Shown: positions 9,180 to 18,298, counted from the stretch's first letter. The stretch is DNA of 64,000 nucleotides from Deltaproteobacteria bacterium (GCA_021824175.1 JAKALP010000005.1:186001-250000); one strand, 5' to 3'. Notes: a model not told the origin generated them from the sequence alone. Numbers and translations are program-made.

Positions 9180-10473
9180 ATGAAACCACTCCATCACGTT
9201 GCCAAAATTTTACTTCTCAATATCATCCTGCTGATCATGATTGTGGCCCACGCCGCGGCCGAAGAGCTCCCGCTCACCGTTTCGCCGGAGCTGGCGGCCC
9301 TGGTCAAGGAAGGACTTGAAAACAACCAGCAGCTTCGCAGCCAGCACTCCCGCGTGAAGGCCCTGAAGGCCGAAATCCCAACAGCCGGCGCCTGGGATGA
9401 CCCCATGTTCGGCGTGGCGTTGCTCAATGTGCCCACCGACACCTACAGCTTTAATCAGGAACCAATGACCCAGAAGCAGATCAGCCTCGGCCAGAAGTTC
9501 CCCTGGTTCGGCAAACTGGACCTCAAAACCCAGTACGCCGTACTGGAAGCCAAAAAAGCCGAAGCAAAATGGACCATGCAGCAATTGGCCCTGGCCAAGC
9601 AGATCATTTCAAGCTACTACGAGCTGGCCTTCATCGGCCGCAGCCAGGCCATCAACCAGGAGCTGATGGACAAGCTCAATCAGTTGCTGCAGGTCTCGGA
9701 AAGCCGCTATGCCGGCGGTAAAGGGTTGCAGACCGATGTGCTGCAATCCCAGGTAGAGTTGAGCCGTTTGCGCGAAGAACAGATCGATCTGGCCAACAAC
9801 CGCCAGATGGCGGAGCGCCGGTTGAACGAACTGCTGAACCGACCCGAGTTTCAAACCATCCCGCCGGCCGCGGCACCGGCTGTGCCAGAGTGGGTCATGA
9901 ACGATCAGCAGGTGGGACAGCGCGCCCTGACTCACAATCCTGAACTGCTGCTGCGACACCTGGCCGTCGACCAGGCGGCGGTCGGCGTGGAAATGACGCA
10001 CAAATCCTACTACCCCGATTTCGATGTGCGGGTCGCCTATGGCTTCCGCGAGCCGGCCAGCAACGGAATGGAACGCGCCGACTTTCTCTCCGCCGGCATC
10101 AATCTGAATATCCCCATCTGGCAGGGTCAAAAACAGAACCCGCGCCTCTGAGGCGGCCCTCAAGAACCAGCAGGCCGCCTCAGAGGCGCTGCGCGAACTG
10201 CAAACCGCCCTACCCCATCGCATCGAAGCAGTGATGGAGTCTTTGAATAACCTGAAGAAGAACGAGCAACTCTACACCACTACCCTCTTATACCAGGCCG
10301 AGCAGTGGGCTGACTCAGCCCAGGCCGCCTACGAAGTCGGCAAACTGGAATTCAGCACCCTGATCAACGCCCAGATGCAAGTACTGCGCATGCGGCTCAA
10401 AGCTGACATGTACCGCTTCCGCCTCTACCAGAAACGCGCTGAAATGGAAGAGATGATGGGAGGCGCAATATGA
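9180..10473 (+). pseudogene. cusC: CusC/TolC-type outer-membrane channel, frameshifted
   Basis: ATG 9180 starts a signal peptide and an outer-membrane efflux protein (KQISLGQKFPWFGKL, VDQAAVGVEMTHKSYYPDFDV). The first frame ends at TGA 10151 just after LNIPIWQGQKQN. Removing one base in the C-rich run near 10137 restores RASEAALKNQQAASEAL and the second helical hairpin (QAAYEVGKLEFSTLINAQ), which continues to TGA 10473. The joined product would be about 430 residues, the usual length. It follows the Met-rich gene by 12 bp. With the damage in cusA and cusB this fits cluster decay, but this single frameshift alone could be a base-call error. Confidence 0.75.
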
Positions 10474-10554
10474 TGAAGTCTTCACTCAACGAGTAGGAGT
10501 AACCGGTGCGTCCATAGGTGCTCCGGCTTGGGAAGCAAAAGCCCCCTTGCTTTG

Positions 10555-11481
10555 TCAAGCTGAAACGGTCACCGGGAGAGCGTTGCGCTCATCGATGCGC
10601 ATCCGGTCCTGGCGCATCAAGTCGATGAACTTCTGCTGAAAAGCCGATAAAGTGCTTCCTTTCAGATAGAACACCCGCCACACCAGATGGATGCCTTTGG
10701 GGCCGATGGGGATGGCCGCCAATTGTCCGGCCGCCAGGTAGGAGGCCACCGCCCAACGCGGGGCCATGCTGACCCCCAGACCCGCCTTGACCAGCTCGAT
10801 GATGGCGTGGGGCTGTTCAATCTCCATGATGGCTTCGGGCTCAATCAGGGCCCCGGGCCACACCGCCAGCGAGCAATCACTCAACGAAGAGGCCCTCGCC
10901 ACGATCACTTTGATCCCCGACACATCCACGGGCATGACATGGCGTTTGGTGCTCAACGGATGATCCGGTGCGGCGATGGCCACCAACTCATCTTTGAACA
11001 GATCGATGGAGTCCAACTCCGTTCCAGTGGCGGGGGTCGCCGTCACCACCATATCGAAGCGTTTGGCCAAGAGATCCTCGCGGCAATGTAGGCTGGTGCT
11101 GATAGCGAGATCCACCTTGGGATAATTTTTCTGAAAATGGGCCATGACGGCGGGCAGCCATTGAAAGCAGAAAAGGCACGACACCCCGATGCGCAGCGAA
11201 CCGGTCTCGCCGTGGACGATTTTCGCAATCGCCACCTCGGCGGTGTCGAGTTCCTGGAGGATGCTCTCGGCCGATTGATGCAGACGCGCGCCCGCGTGGG
11301 TCAGGATCATGCGCTTTTTGGAACGATGGAAAAGTCCGGCGCCCAGGCACTTTTCGATGTCGAGCAGCTGCCGGCTCAACGCCGGCTGGGAGAGATGCAG
11401 GCGCTGGGCGGCGCGGGTCAGGTTCTCGGTTTCGGCGATGGCCTTGATCATTTTCAGGTGTTTTATTTCGAGGCAGGACAT
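10555..11481 (-). CDS. LysR-family transcriptional regulator
   Basis: A 308-residue LysR regulator: N-terminal winged helix (AQRLHLSQPALSRQLLDIEK, residues about 25-44) and a periplasmic-binding-like effector domain from about residue 90. It is transcribed divergently from the AhpD-like and iron-sulfur flavoprotein genes, starting about 145 bp away, and probably controls them. A 12-bp palindrome lies in the shared upstream region. The N-terminus resembles MetR/CysB-like members in the HLSQPALSRQL segment, but the effector cannot be predicted. Confidence 0.9.
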   Translation of the reverse strand: MSCLEIKHLKMIKAIAETENLTRAAQRLHLSQPALSRQLLDIEKCLGAGLFHRSKKRMILTHAGARLHQSAESILQELDTAEVAIAKIVHGETGSLRIGVSCLFCFQWLPAVMAHFQKNYPKVDLAISTSLHCREDLLAKRFDMVVTATPATGTELDSIDLFKDELVAIAAPDHPLSTKRHVMPVDVSGIKVIVARASSLSDCSLAVWPGALIEPEAIMEIEQPHAIIELVKAGLGVSMAPRWAVASYLAAGQLAAIPIGPKGIHLVWRVFYLKGSTLSAFQQKFIDLMRQDRMRIDERNALPVTVSA

Positions 11482-11509
11482 GGGCGCTCCGGATGTCTAT
11501 AACCATTAT

Positions 11510-11521
11510 TTATCATGATAA
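11510..11521. promoter_or_regulatory. Palindrome TTATCATGATAA, candidate LysR operator
   Basis: A perfect 12-bp palindrome sits in the AT-rich divergent region 29 bp upstream of the LysR start codon. Position and symmetry fit a LysR-type autoregulatory site; this is inferred from context. Confidence 0.4.
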
Positions 11522-11625
11522 TAAAAACAATGCATTTTACTTATCGTTTAGGCCATACTATGGTGCCCGTCAAGTTCAATCCACGACAACCGGCTTTTCA
11601 AAGCCCCGACCCAAAGGAGAAGATT

Positions 11626-12156
11626 ATGGGACTGATTCAAACCGTAGATCCGCAAAAAGCCCAGGGCGAAATGAAAGAAGCATTCGACTTCTTTAAAAAG
11701 ACCATCGGCACCATTCCGGCCCCCATGGCCATGTTCAGCGCCAGCCCTGCCCTCTTCAAGATGCAACTGCAGTCGTTGAATTACTTCATCAAGCACCCTA
11801 CCCTGGGGTTCCCGCTGCTATCCAGTATCCGCTACTTGGTGGCCAGGCAATACGACTACCAGTTTTGCACCGGCTTCAACAAAGTTTTTCTCCAAAAGCA
11901 AGGCCTCAGCGAAGAAGATATTCAGAAGATGAATCAGGACCCCGAAAGCGCGCCGCTGGATGACAAAGACCGTGCCATGCTCGCCTTTGTGATGAAAGCC
12001 GTTAAAGCGCCCCAATCCGTGTCCCAGCAGGATATGGATCAATTGCATGCCATGGGCTGGGGCGACAGTGATGCCCTCGATGCCATGATGCACGCCGGGG
12101 GCCTGATCGCAGCCAGCATCCTGATGAAAACCTTCAAGTTGGATATCGCCTATTGA
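11626..12156 (+). CDS. AhpD-like / carboxymuconolactone decarboxylase-fold protein
   Basis: A 176-residue all-helical protein starting at ATG 11626 after AAAGGAGA. The pattern (FSASPALFKMQLQSLNYF, FPLLSSIRYLVARQYDYQFCTGFN, DKDRAMLAFVMKA) is that of the AhpD-like superfamily. Known alkylhydroperoxidases use a C-x2-C...H motif; here only Cys81 is present, so a peroxidase reaction of the AhpD type is unlikely. It is followed 40 bp later by an iron-sulfur flavoprotein and faces a LysR gene. The pairing suggests a small redox or detoxification operon, with no defined substrate. Confidence 0.65.
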   Translation: MGLIQTVDPQKAQGEMKEAFDFFKKTIGTIPAPMAMFSASPALFKMQLQSLNYFIKHPTLGFPLLSSIRYLVARQYDYQFCTGFNKVFLQKQGLSEEDIQKMNQDPESAPLDDKDRAMLAFVMKAVKAPQSVSQQDMDQLHAMGWGDSDALDAMMHAGGLIAASILMKTFKLDIAY

Positions 12157-12196
12157 GGAAGAGACAAAAAACCAGCTTCACAGAAACGGAGGTTCT

Positions 12197-12802
12197 ATGA
12201 AAATCATCGGCATCAACGCCAGTCCCCGGAAGAAGGCCAACACCCAGACCCTCATCGAAGCCGCCCTGGCCGGTGCGGCCGAAAAAGGCGCCGAAACCCG
12301 GCTGGTGAACTTGAGGGAATTGAAGATTAACGGCTGCCTGGGATGCGAAGGGTGCAAGAAGCAGTTGGGCAAGTGCGTGCAGCCCGACGACCTGACTCCC
12401 CTGCTGCAGGAGATGACCGCCTTTGACGCCATCGTTCTGGGCACGCCGGTCTACTGGTACCATGTGAGCGCCCAGTTCAAGATGCTGGTGGACCGGCTCT
12501 ACAGCTTTTTCGAACTGGGCGCGGACCCCCAGACCGGTGCCCAGACCATCAAATCGGCATTTCCGGGCGGCAAAAAACTGCTGCTCGTCGTCTCCCGCGG
12601 CGACGACGAACCGTCGCCCATGTACGGGCAGTTTTACAAGCACCTGGACGAATGGCTCAACATCGTGCCCTTCGCCCTGGGGGCCAAACACTTCGAATGC
12701 CTGCACCAGTACGGTGCCCACCTGGAGCGTAAGTCGGCGGCTGGCGATGCCGACCTGCTGCAGAAGGCCAGGACCGCCGGCGCCAAGCTGGTGGGAAAGT
12801 AA
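12197..12802 (+). CDS. Iron-sulfur flavoprotein (NADPH-dependent FMN reductase family)
   Basis: A 201-residue flavodoxin-fold protein with the FMN phosphate loop NASPRKKANTQTL (8-20) and a compact cysteine motif C47-x2-C50-x2-C53-x6-C60. This matches the iron-sulfur flavoprotein family (FMN plus one 4Fe-4S cluster) found in anaerobes and linked to electron transfer and oxygen or peroxide defence. GTPVYWYHVSAQFKMLVDR is the second FMN-binding region. AACGGAGG precedes the start. It is likely cotranscribed with the AhpD-like gene. Confidence 0.85.
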   Translation: MKIIGINASPRKKANTQTLIEAALAGAAEKGAETRLVNLRELKINGCLGCEGCKKQLGKCVQPDDLTPLLQEMTAFDAIVLGTPVYWYHVSAQFKMLVDRLYSFFELGADPQTGAQTIKSAFPGGKKLLLVVSRGDDEPSPMYGQFYKHLDEWLNIVPFALGAKHFECLHQYGAHLERKSAAGDADLLQKARTAGAKLVGK

Positions 12803-12823
12803 ATCGGACCTGCCCGCAGCCTG

Positions 12824-13057
12824 TTAAAGCAGGGGCTTGGCTGAGACGATGATGCCGTTGGGTTCACTTACAGAAGTGTAGGCGGATGTATCCAAAGGCC
12901 ACGGGTCGGTCTTGCCCATGCCCCTGCGCACGCTCTTGAGCGCGATGGCCGCCAGGGCCTGGACTCCAAAGTCCATGCCAGCGATGGCATCCACATCCCG
13001 GATGCAACCGTGGACGATCATCCCAGCCCAGCCGAATTCCACGGTATGGGGTTGCAA
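12824..13057 (-). pseudogene. RraA-family C-terminal fragment
   Basis: An open frame of 77 codons whose product GWAGMIVHGCIRDVDAI, then FGVQALAAIALKSVRRGMG, matches the central-to-C-terminal part of RraA / HMG aldolase family proteins (about 160 residues when intact). The first half is absent: the preceding sequence on this strand has stops in the matching frame and no resemblance to the family. The tail is also shortened between KTDPWP and NGIIVSAKPL. I read it as a remnant, not a functional gene. Confidence 0.6.
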
Positions 13058-13345
13058 GCCGGAATCCTAGAAAATTCCGTTACCCCCCACAAAGCCCTGC
13101 TACGATCGGGCCTAAATCAATCTCCTGCCCATTGTTACGGAAGTATAGTGCTCTCTTCTCAAGCAAATGCGGCGACGACTGGCCTTTGCCGATTTAAAAA
13201 AACATAATATGGCCCCTTATCTGAAGTCGTGGGTTCCAGCGCTATTTTAAGAAATCGGAAGTTCTACGGGACAATAGCGCAGCGATGTCTCCATAGGGTC
13301 TATTTAGACAACAACCCGTTAAGTTCCGACCCTAATTGGTTCTAA
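13058..13345. other. Non-coding stretch between two gene fragments
   Basis: No gene, RNA or strong repeat recognised. It lies between the RraA fragment and a receiver-domain fragment and is probably decayed sequence. Confidence 0.4.
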
Positions 13346-13606
13346 TTGGTTCGTTTCACCGGTAAGATTGACATGCTTAGCTCCGATGCGGTAATGCCCG
13401 AAAAGGGCGGGCATGGCATGGCTGCAAAGATAATAGAGACACACCCGGTTCTTAGATGCCTGTTCATGTCCGGATGCACGGCCAGTGCAATCGCCCGCCA
13501 TGGCATTCTGGATAAGGGCATTCTGATCATCAATAAACCTTTCACCATTCGGGAACTCTCAGCCTCGGTCCGTGCAGTTCTGAGACAAGCCGGAAAATAT
13601 AAATAA
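13346..13606 (+). pseudogene. Receiver-domain fragment of a hybrid sensor kinase
   Basis: The 86-codon frame contains SDAVMPEKGGHGMAAKI, LRCLFMSGCTASAIARHGILDKG and NKPFTIRELSASVRAVL. These are the second half of a response-regulator receiver domain as found at the end of hybrid histidine kinases (MSGYT...KPF). The phosphorylated Asp would correspond to the D in SSDAVMP, but the first half of the domain is missing and no kinase precedes it. It stops 12 bp before metF. It looks like a truncated remnant. Confidence 0.6.
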
Positions 13607-13620
13607 ATAAGGAAGGTCCG

Positions 13621-15165
13621 ATGCTGCGCGTTTTCCAGAGCGATCTGTTTGAACCGAGACGATTCGTGGTCACGTTGGAACTGGTTCCCGGCCGGGAGGC
13701 TTCCGGCCGGGCCGTGGACGCCGTGATGGGAATCGCCCGGGACGCTTTTGCCGACGGCCGCGTGTCGGCGGTCTCCATTACTGACAACCCCGGAGGCAAT
13801 CCCTCCTTGAGCCCCGATGTGCTGGGGCATGAAATTTTTAATATCGGCATGGATGTGATCGTTCACTTCACGTGCAGGGATATGAACCGCGTCGGCATGG
13901 AGAGCCGGGCGCTGCAACTGGCCCGCATGGGCATGAAAAATATTCTGGCCCTTAACGGCGATTATTCCGGCCAGGGGTTTGGCGGGCAGGGAGCGCCGGT
14001 GTTCGACCTCGATTCGGTGCAGTTGCAGATTATGCTGGATTTTCTCAGCGAGCGACTGGCCGCGGCCGGTGATCCGGACCCGTTTTTTGCAGGGTGCGCG
14101 GTGTCGCCGTTCAAGCAGACCGAGGCCGAGTGCTTTGCCCAATATGCCAAATTGTGCCGCAAGATCCGGGCCGGCGCCAAATTCGTCATTACCCAGCTGG
14201 GGTATGATGCGCGCAAGTTTTATGAGCTGATCCAGATCCAGCGATATATGGGTATCGAGGTCCCGGCGCTGGGATCGGTGTATGTGCTCAATCCCAAGTC
14301 GGCCGGCATCATGAACAGCGGCCGCGTGCCGGGAACGGTGGTTTCCGACAAGCTCTTCCAGCGGGTCCGGCATGAATGGACCGACTCAAAGGCCGGCCAG
14401 GCGGCCGCGGTGGAGCGTGCGGCGCGTTTGGCCGCGGTGCTGAAAGGGCTGGGCTATCGCGGCATCCACATCGGCGGCATCCATCGCCGGTTCGACACCG
14501 TGGGGCTAATTTTGGATCGCTTGGCCCAGATTCAGAACGATTGGCTATCATTCGTATCCGAATTCAATTTTCCGCAGCCCGACGGGTTCTACGCCTTTGC
14601 CCACGAATTCGGGTCTGAACCCGGACCGCCCGCCTTCGGACGCGACACGCCGCCGACCCACGTGCGCGAGATCCTGCTTTATGCGCTGCTGAGCAAAACC
14701 CATGATGCCTTCTTCAACCACGACCATCCGCTGGGCCCCCTGTTTCATCGTATGGCTCAAAGGATGGACACCAACATCGGCCGGCAGCTGCTCAAGGAGC
14801 TGGTCGAGGACCCGGCCAAGCAACTCCTGCTGCACTGCCAGAAATGCGGAGATTGCGGCATTCAGCACGTGGCCTTCTTGTGCCCGGAATCCCAGTGCCC
14901 CAAGCACATTCGCAACGGGGCCTGCGGCGGCAGCCGCAATGGCCGCTGCGAAGTGTACCCGGACCGGTTTTGCATCTGGTTTCGCGCCTATCAGCGCTTG
15001 CACCAGGCCCGCAGGACTAAAGACATGGTCAAGGGATGCGTGCCGCCCCGCATGTGGGAGCTGAATCAAACCTCTTCCTGGCTTAATTTCCACATGCAGC
15101 GGGATCATCAGAGTTCCTCCAACCCCATCGCGCTGCGCTGCAAGGCGGGAGAATGTAAGTTATAA
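13621..15165 (+). CDS. metF: Methylene-tetrahydrofolate reductase with MetV-type C-terminal domain
   Basis: A 514-residue protein. Residues about 1-300 form the MetF TIM barrel (VTLELVPGR, SITDNPGGNPSL, ILALNGDYSGQG, KFVITQLGYDARKF). Residues about 400-510 hold the cysteine-rich C-terminal domain typical of MetV (HCQKCGDCGIQHVAFLCPESQCPKHIRNG, then a further CGG). In acetogens and sulfate reducers MetV is usually a separate subunit of the Wood-Ljungdahl methylene-THF reductase; here the two are fused. It reduces methylene-THF to methyl-THF in the cytosol. AAGGAAGG precedes ATG 13621. The fused form has a precedent in other anaerobes, so the annotation is firm. Confidence 0.88.
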   Translation: MLRVFQSDLFEPRRFVVTLELVPGREASGRAVDAVMGIARDAFADGRVSAVSITDNPGGNPSLSPDVLGHEIFNIGMDVIVHFTCRDMNRVGMESRALQLARMGMKNILALNGDYSGQGFGGQGAPVFDLDSVQLQIMLDFLSERLAAAGDPDPFFAGCAVSPFKQTEAECFAQYAKLCRKIRAGAKFVITQLGYDARKFYELIQIQRYMGIEVPALGSVYVLNPKSAGIMNSGRVPGTVVSDKLFQRVRHEWTDSKAGQAAAVERAARLAAVLKGLGYRGIHIGGIHRRFDTVGLILDRLAQIQNDWLSFVSEFNFPQPDGFYAFAHEFGSEPGPPAFGRDTPPTHVREILLYALLSKTHDAFFNHDHPLGPLFHRMAQRMDTNIGRQLLKELVEDPAKQLLLHCQKCGDCGIQHVAFLCPESQCPKHIRNGACGGSRNGRCEVYPDRFCIWFRAYQRLHQARRTKDMVKGCVPPRMWELNQTSSWLNFHMQRDHQSSSNPIALRCKAGECKL

Positions 15166-16038
15166 AACAAGTATTTGGTATTTGTGGTATTTGGGGACGC
15201 CCTTAACTTATTAACTTAGATAAAGGGGTCATCCATTAAAGAGGGAGTCAAGAGAAAAAATACACCTCCCTACGAACATTGATGCCTGAAAATTTTGTTC
15301 GTTTCTGCTTGACGACCATGGACGAGATTGTCCCCGATGCGCGTCCAAGTTTTCGAGAAATTGGTTATGCGATTGATTCGCGACTAGGGTGCCGGGGCGA
15401 AGCTGAAAGCGAAGCCTGGTCATCTATCAGGATTTAGGCTGTGCTCAGAGAACATAGTTGAGCCGCCCTTGGCCTTAAAGGCCCCAGAAAGCAGTCGGTG
15501 CCATGCCGTGTCCAATGGTTTTTTACAAATCTTGTGGTTATTAGCCAACCCCTGCGTGGTTCACGGCATAGGCCAATCAGATTCAAATCGTCTCCAAATC
15601 GTCAGTTATTTAAGCTGGACCCCGGCGGCTGCCAATCAAATCTACGGCCTTCGCGGCCAACCCCTTTGCCGGCTCATCGCCGGGGCCAAGCTATGCAAAC
15701 GATTTCTTCACCTCAAACGGTTGTTGATCGCGCACCATGCAATAGGTGGCCCGCGCCAGTTTGTTGGCTATCGCCAATCTCTCCCCTGCCCCTTCAATAA
15801 TGCCTCTCTAAAATTGGATAAGAAACCCGTCAGATGGTAGCATTAAATTAACCAAGACATTTGATTTCGAACCGGATTTTAGGGTCAAAATCAAATTCTT
15901 CGGGGCAGGTCCAAAATAGTTAGACAAACGGTCGTTAAATCGACTTCATAGCGAATCAATGAACACATGGCTCAACTTTTTGGGGTCACGGCCGATAAAG
16001 CAGATAGCTTGAATCGGGTTGTGATTGGAGGGATTTCC
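15166..16038. other. 870-bp gene-poor region with transposon scars
   Basis: No intact gene. Just after metF the sequence has a TATTTGG-rich direct repeat and GGGGACGCCCTTAACTTATT, a motif style associated with REP/RAYT elements in related genomes. A transposase tail is at 15691-15807. The rest shows nothing recognisable until the ribosome site of the hemerythrin gene. Confidence 0.45.
15691..15807 (-). pseudogene. Transposase C-terminal remnant (IS110-like)
   Basis: On the minus strand this encodes RGIIEGAGERLAIANKLARA followed by TYCMVRDQQPFEVKKSFA and a stop. This style of ending (RLAIANKLAR...R-x-x-F) is seen in IS110-type transposases. No upstream part of the gene is present in frame, so this is a scar. 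Family is a tentative call. Confidence 0.4.
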
Positions 16039-16887
16039 ATGCAATGGCAAGATCATCTGTTCATCGGGGCGGCGGAGGTTGACCAGCAGCGGCGGCGATT
16101 GTTCGATGTGGTGAACGATCTGAAGGCGGCGCTGCACACCAACCGCATGTTTGAAGAAATGGGCAAGGCCATTAAATTCATGGTGGAGTATGCCAATGAA
16201 CACTTCAAGGCCGAGGAGCGCTTCATGGATTCCATTGGCTACCCGCGCGCCAATGCCCATAAAGAACTTCACAATCGTCTGACGGTGGATATCCAGGGGA
16301 TTCTTGTGAAGATGAAAAAGGACAAACATGTTTCCCCTTCCCAGTTGATGGAGTTTATCACCGGCTGGCTGTTGAACCACACGCTGATCGAAGATCTTAA
16401 GATCCGCCAGTTTCAGGAACAGTCCAAGCTTCAGGAGGTGGCCGCCAAGCTGCAGGCCTATGCCGAAGCTCGCGCGGCGCTTTCGGAATCTTTGAAGCAG
16501 ATCACCAACCGGTTGAAAAAGGAAACCATCACCAAGGAAGCCTATGAAGCCAAGAAAAGTTCGCTTTTAAGCGAATTTGTGCAGGTGGCGGCCGACACGC
16601 CCATGGATGAGATCATGGAGCGGGTGGCGCTGCTGGAAACGTTTTCCAAGGATAGCTTGATCAGCGGGGCGGAAGAAAAGCAGTATAAGGTTAAACTGTT
16701 TGAAACGGTGGATCTGGAGGCCGAGCTGGAAAAACGGGCCAAACCCAAAGCGAAAATGCACTATTTGAAGTCGCTTCTGGCCAAGGATCTGATCACCGAG
16801 GAGAAGTTTAAGAAGTATAACAGCGTGTCTGAGGGACCGGCGCCAAAGAGTGATGACTCAAACCCGGATGTGGTTCATTTGGTATAA
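16039..16887 (+). CDS. Hemerythrin-domain protein with coiled-coil C-terminus, altered iron site
   Basis: Start at ATG 16039 after GGAGGG gives 282 residues. Residues 1-122 follow the bacteriohemerythrin pattern, with ligands His55, Glu59, His74, His78, His114 and Asp119 in place. The first expected histidine (the H of D-x-Q-H) is Arg18 in VDQQRRRLF. A di-iron site lacking this ligand may bind iron differently or not bind oxygen. Residues about 125-260 are highly charged and helical, with repeated short-SHOCT-like segments (KKETITKEAYEAKKSSLL, KDLITEEKFKKY). It stands alone, with a palindromic repeat after its stop. Confidence 0.8.
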   Translation: MQWQDHLFIGAAEVDQQRRRLFDVVNDLKAALHTNRMFEEMGKAIKFMVEYANEHFKAEERFMDSIGYPRANAHKELHNRLTVDIQGILVKMKKDKHVSPSQLMEFITGWLLNHTLIEDLKIRQFQEQSKLQEVAAKLQAYAEARAALSESLKQITNRLKKETITKEAYEAKKSSLLSEFVQVAADTPMDEIMERVALLETFSKDSLISGAEEKQYKVKLFETVDLEAELEKRAKPKAKMHYLKSLLAKDLITEEKFKKYNSVSEGPAPKSDDSNPDVVHLV

Positions 16888-16971
16888 CTCTTCGATGTCG
16901 GGGATTGATGGCAGCGGCAGTATTTGCCTTTAACCGTTGCCATGAATGCGGAATGGGGCACGTTTTACTGC

Positions 16972-17023
16972 AAGCTATCTCAAAATAATCTTTTGACGCA
17001 AACTCTTTATTTTAAGATAGCTT
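16972..17023. repeat. Palindromic intergenic repeat, copy A
   Basis: Arms AAGCTATCTCAAAATAA (16972-16988) and TTATTTTAAGATAGCTT (17007-17023) are inverted repeats with one mismatch over 17 bp. It lies between convergent genes. Related copies are at 45039 and 56801. Confidence 0.75.
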
Positions 17024-17058
17024 TATACCGGCGGCCAACTGCCGCCGCGCTACCCGGC

Positions 17059-17253
17059 TCAGGTAAAGCGGGAGGAGCCTGGGGCGCAGAGGCCGCTTTT
17101 GGCGCCGCCCAGGGCATTGGCGCAACTCATCAAGCGATCGACTTTTTTCTCGCCACATTTGGGGCACGCCATCTCCGCGACTTTATCGCCGGCAAAGACT
17201 AGCTTTTCAAAACAGTGGCCGCAGTCTTGGCATTTATATTCAAATATGGGCAT
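17059..17253 (-). CDS. FmdB-family zinc-ribbon protein
   Basis: A 64-residue protein starting at ATG 17253 after AGGAGAATAAC. It has MPIFEYKCQDCGHCFE and MACPKCGEKKVDRL, the two Cys-x2-Cys knuckles of the FmdB (putative regulatory protein) zinc-ribbon family, then a Gly/Ser tail. The family is common in anaerobes and its function is mostly unknown. It lies just downstream of the cNMP/PilZ gene on the same strand (25-bp gap). A second member of the family is at 47296. Confidence 0.85.
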   Translation of the reverse strand: MPIFEYKCQDCGHCFEKLVFAGDKVAEMACPKCGEKKVDRLMSCANALGGAKSGLCAPGSSRFT

Positions 17254-17278
17254 TGTTATTCTCCTTTTGAAACCACTT

Positions 17279-18298
17279 CTATTCTTCCTGGGCGATGCGG
17301 TAGATGGCCTTGATGGCTTCATCGCTGAAATTGCGCCGCAGCTTGATATGCACGGAATATTCGTCCAGGGGATGGTCGCGCACACCCTGCACCACGCCGG
17401 TCAAGGCCACTTCCTTCTCCTTGCCGGAGATGGTCAGGTAAAAACGAACGCCCAGGGTCCGTCCCACCAGGCGGCTGACGGCCTGTTTGTTCTTCGATCC
17501 AAAATAAAATGAGAGACCGCTTTTGGAGATATCCCACAGTTCAGCCACCACCGGTCGCTGCATGGCGGGATTGCCATCCGGGGAAAGAACCTGGAACCAG
17601 ACCTTGGTATTTAAATTGATGCGTTTATGGGCGCGCCGCTCCAATCCCTTCTGGCGGACCCATTCAAAAATCTTTCTTTCGGAACCGCAGATTTTAACCA
17701 GGCTCTGTTCCAAGGTGGGGAATTTGGATCTTAGGTCTTCGAGCTTGGCCCGTTCGAGATAGCTCAATTTTGATTTGGAGAGCGTGGCCACCGTCACGGT
17801 GCTGACATTGATGGAGAAAAAAGTATCCTCGCCCACGGTGTCGCCGGGGCCGATGGTGTGGATCAGGATCTGTTTGTCATCCCGGTCGTGGACCATTTTC
17901 AGTTGTCCCTGGTTGATCAGATAGAGGCGGTCATTGGGCTCTCCCTGTTTGAGCAAGATGGTTTCACTTTCGACATTGATTTCTCGCAGGGCGAAGAAGA
18001 AGGCATTGATTTCTTCCGGCGTAAGCTCCTTGAAAAACTTTGCCCAGAGCCGGCGGCGATCCGGGGTCAGGGCCTTGGTCTTTTCGGCCTCGATGGCTTC
18101 GTTGACGTTAACGATGGCGGAAAGGGCCATGCTGTCCACTTCGTATAACTGATCGCGAAAGGCATCGGCGCGTTCGAAATCGTTTTGCCGGGCGCAAAGA
18201 ATGGCCAGTCGGCAAATCAGCTCAACTGCTTCTTCGGTCTTTCCAGCTTGAAGCAGTTGGTTCAACTGCACCTCTTTTTCCGCTATGGTCTCATCCAT
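17279..18298 (-). CDS. Cyclic-nucleotide-binding and PilZ domain protein
   Basis: A 339-residue cytosolic signalling protein. Residues 1-75 are helical; about 85-205 form a cNMP-binding domain (ILLKQGEPNDRLYLINQGQL, PGDTVGEDTFF); about 219-335 form a PilZ domain with the c-di-GMP signature RRAHKR (221-226) and D-x-S-x-x-G (DISKSG, 256-261). The combination implies that two second messengers are sensed by one protein. No output domain is visible, so it probably acts through protein contacts. Ligand identity for the first domain is not certain, since many such domains in bacteria do not bind cAMP. Confidence 0.88.
   Translation of the reverse strand: MDETIAEKEVQLNQLLQAGKTEEAVELICRLAILCARQNDFERADAFRDQLYEVDSMALSAIVNVNEAIEAEKTKALTPDRRRLWAKFFKELTPEEINAFFFALREINVESETILLKQGEPNDRLYLINQGQLKMVHDRDDKQILIHTIGPGDTVGEDTFFSINVSTVTVATLSKSKLSYLERAKLEDLRSKFPTLEQSLVKICGSERKIFEWVRQKGLERRAHKRINLNTKVWFQVLSPDGNPAMQRPVVAELWDISKSGLSFYFGSKNKQAVSRLVGRTLGVRFYLTISGKEKEVALTGVVQGVRDHPLDEYSVHIKLRRNFSDEAIKAIYRIAQEE

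Noticed and set aside
13342-14373. 343-codon minus-strand frame over metF
   Set aside because: Antisense of a well-conserved metF; no ribosome site and low-complexity protein.
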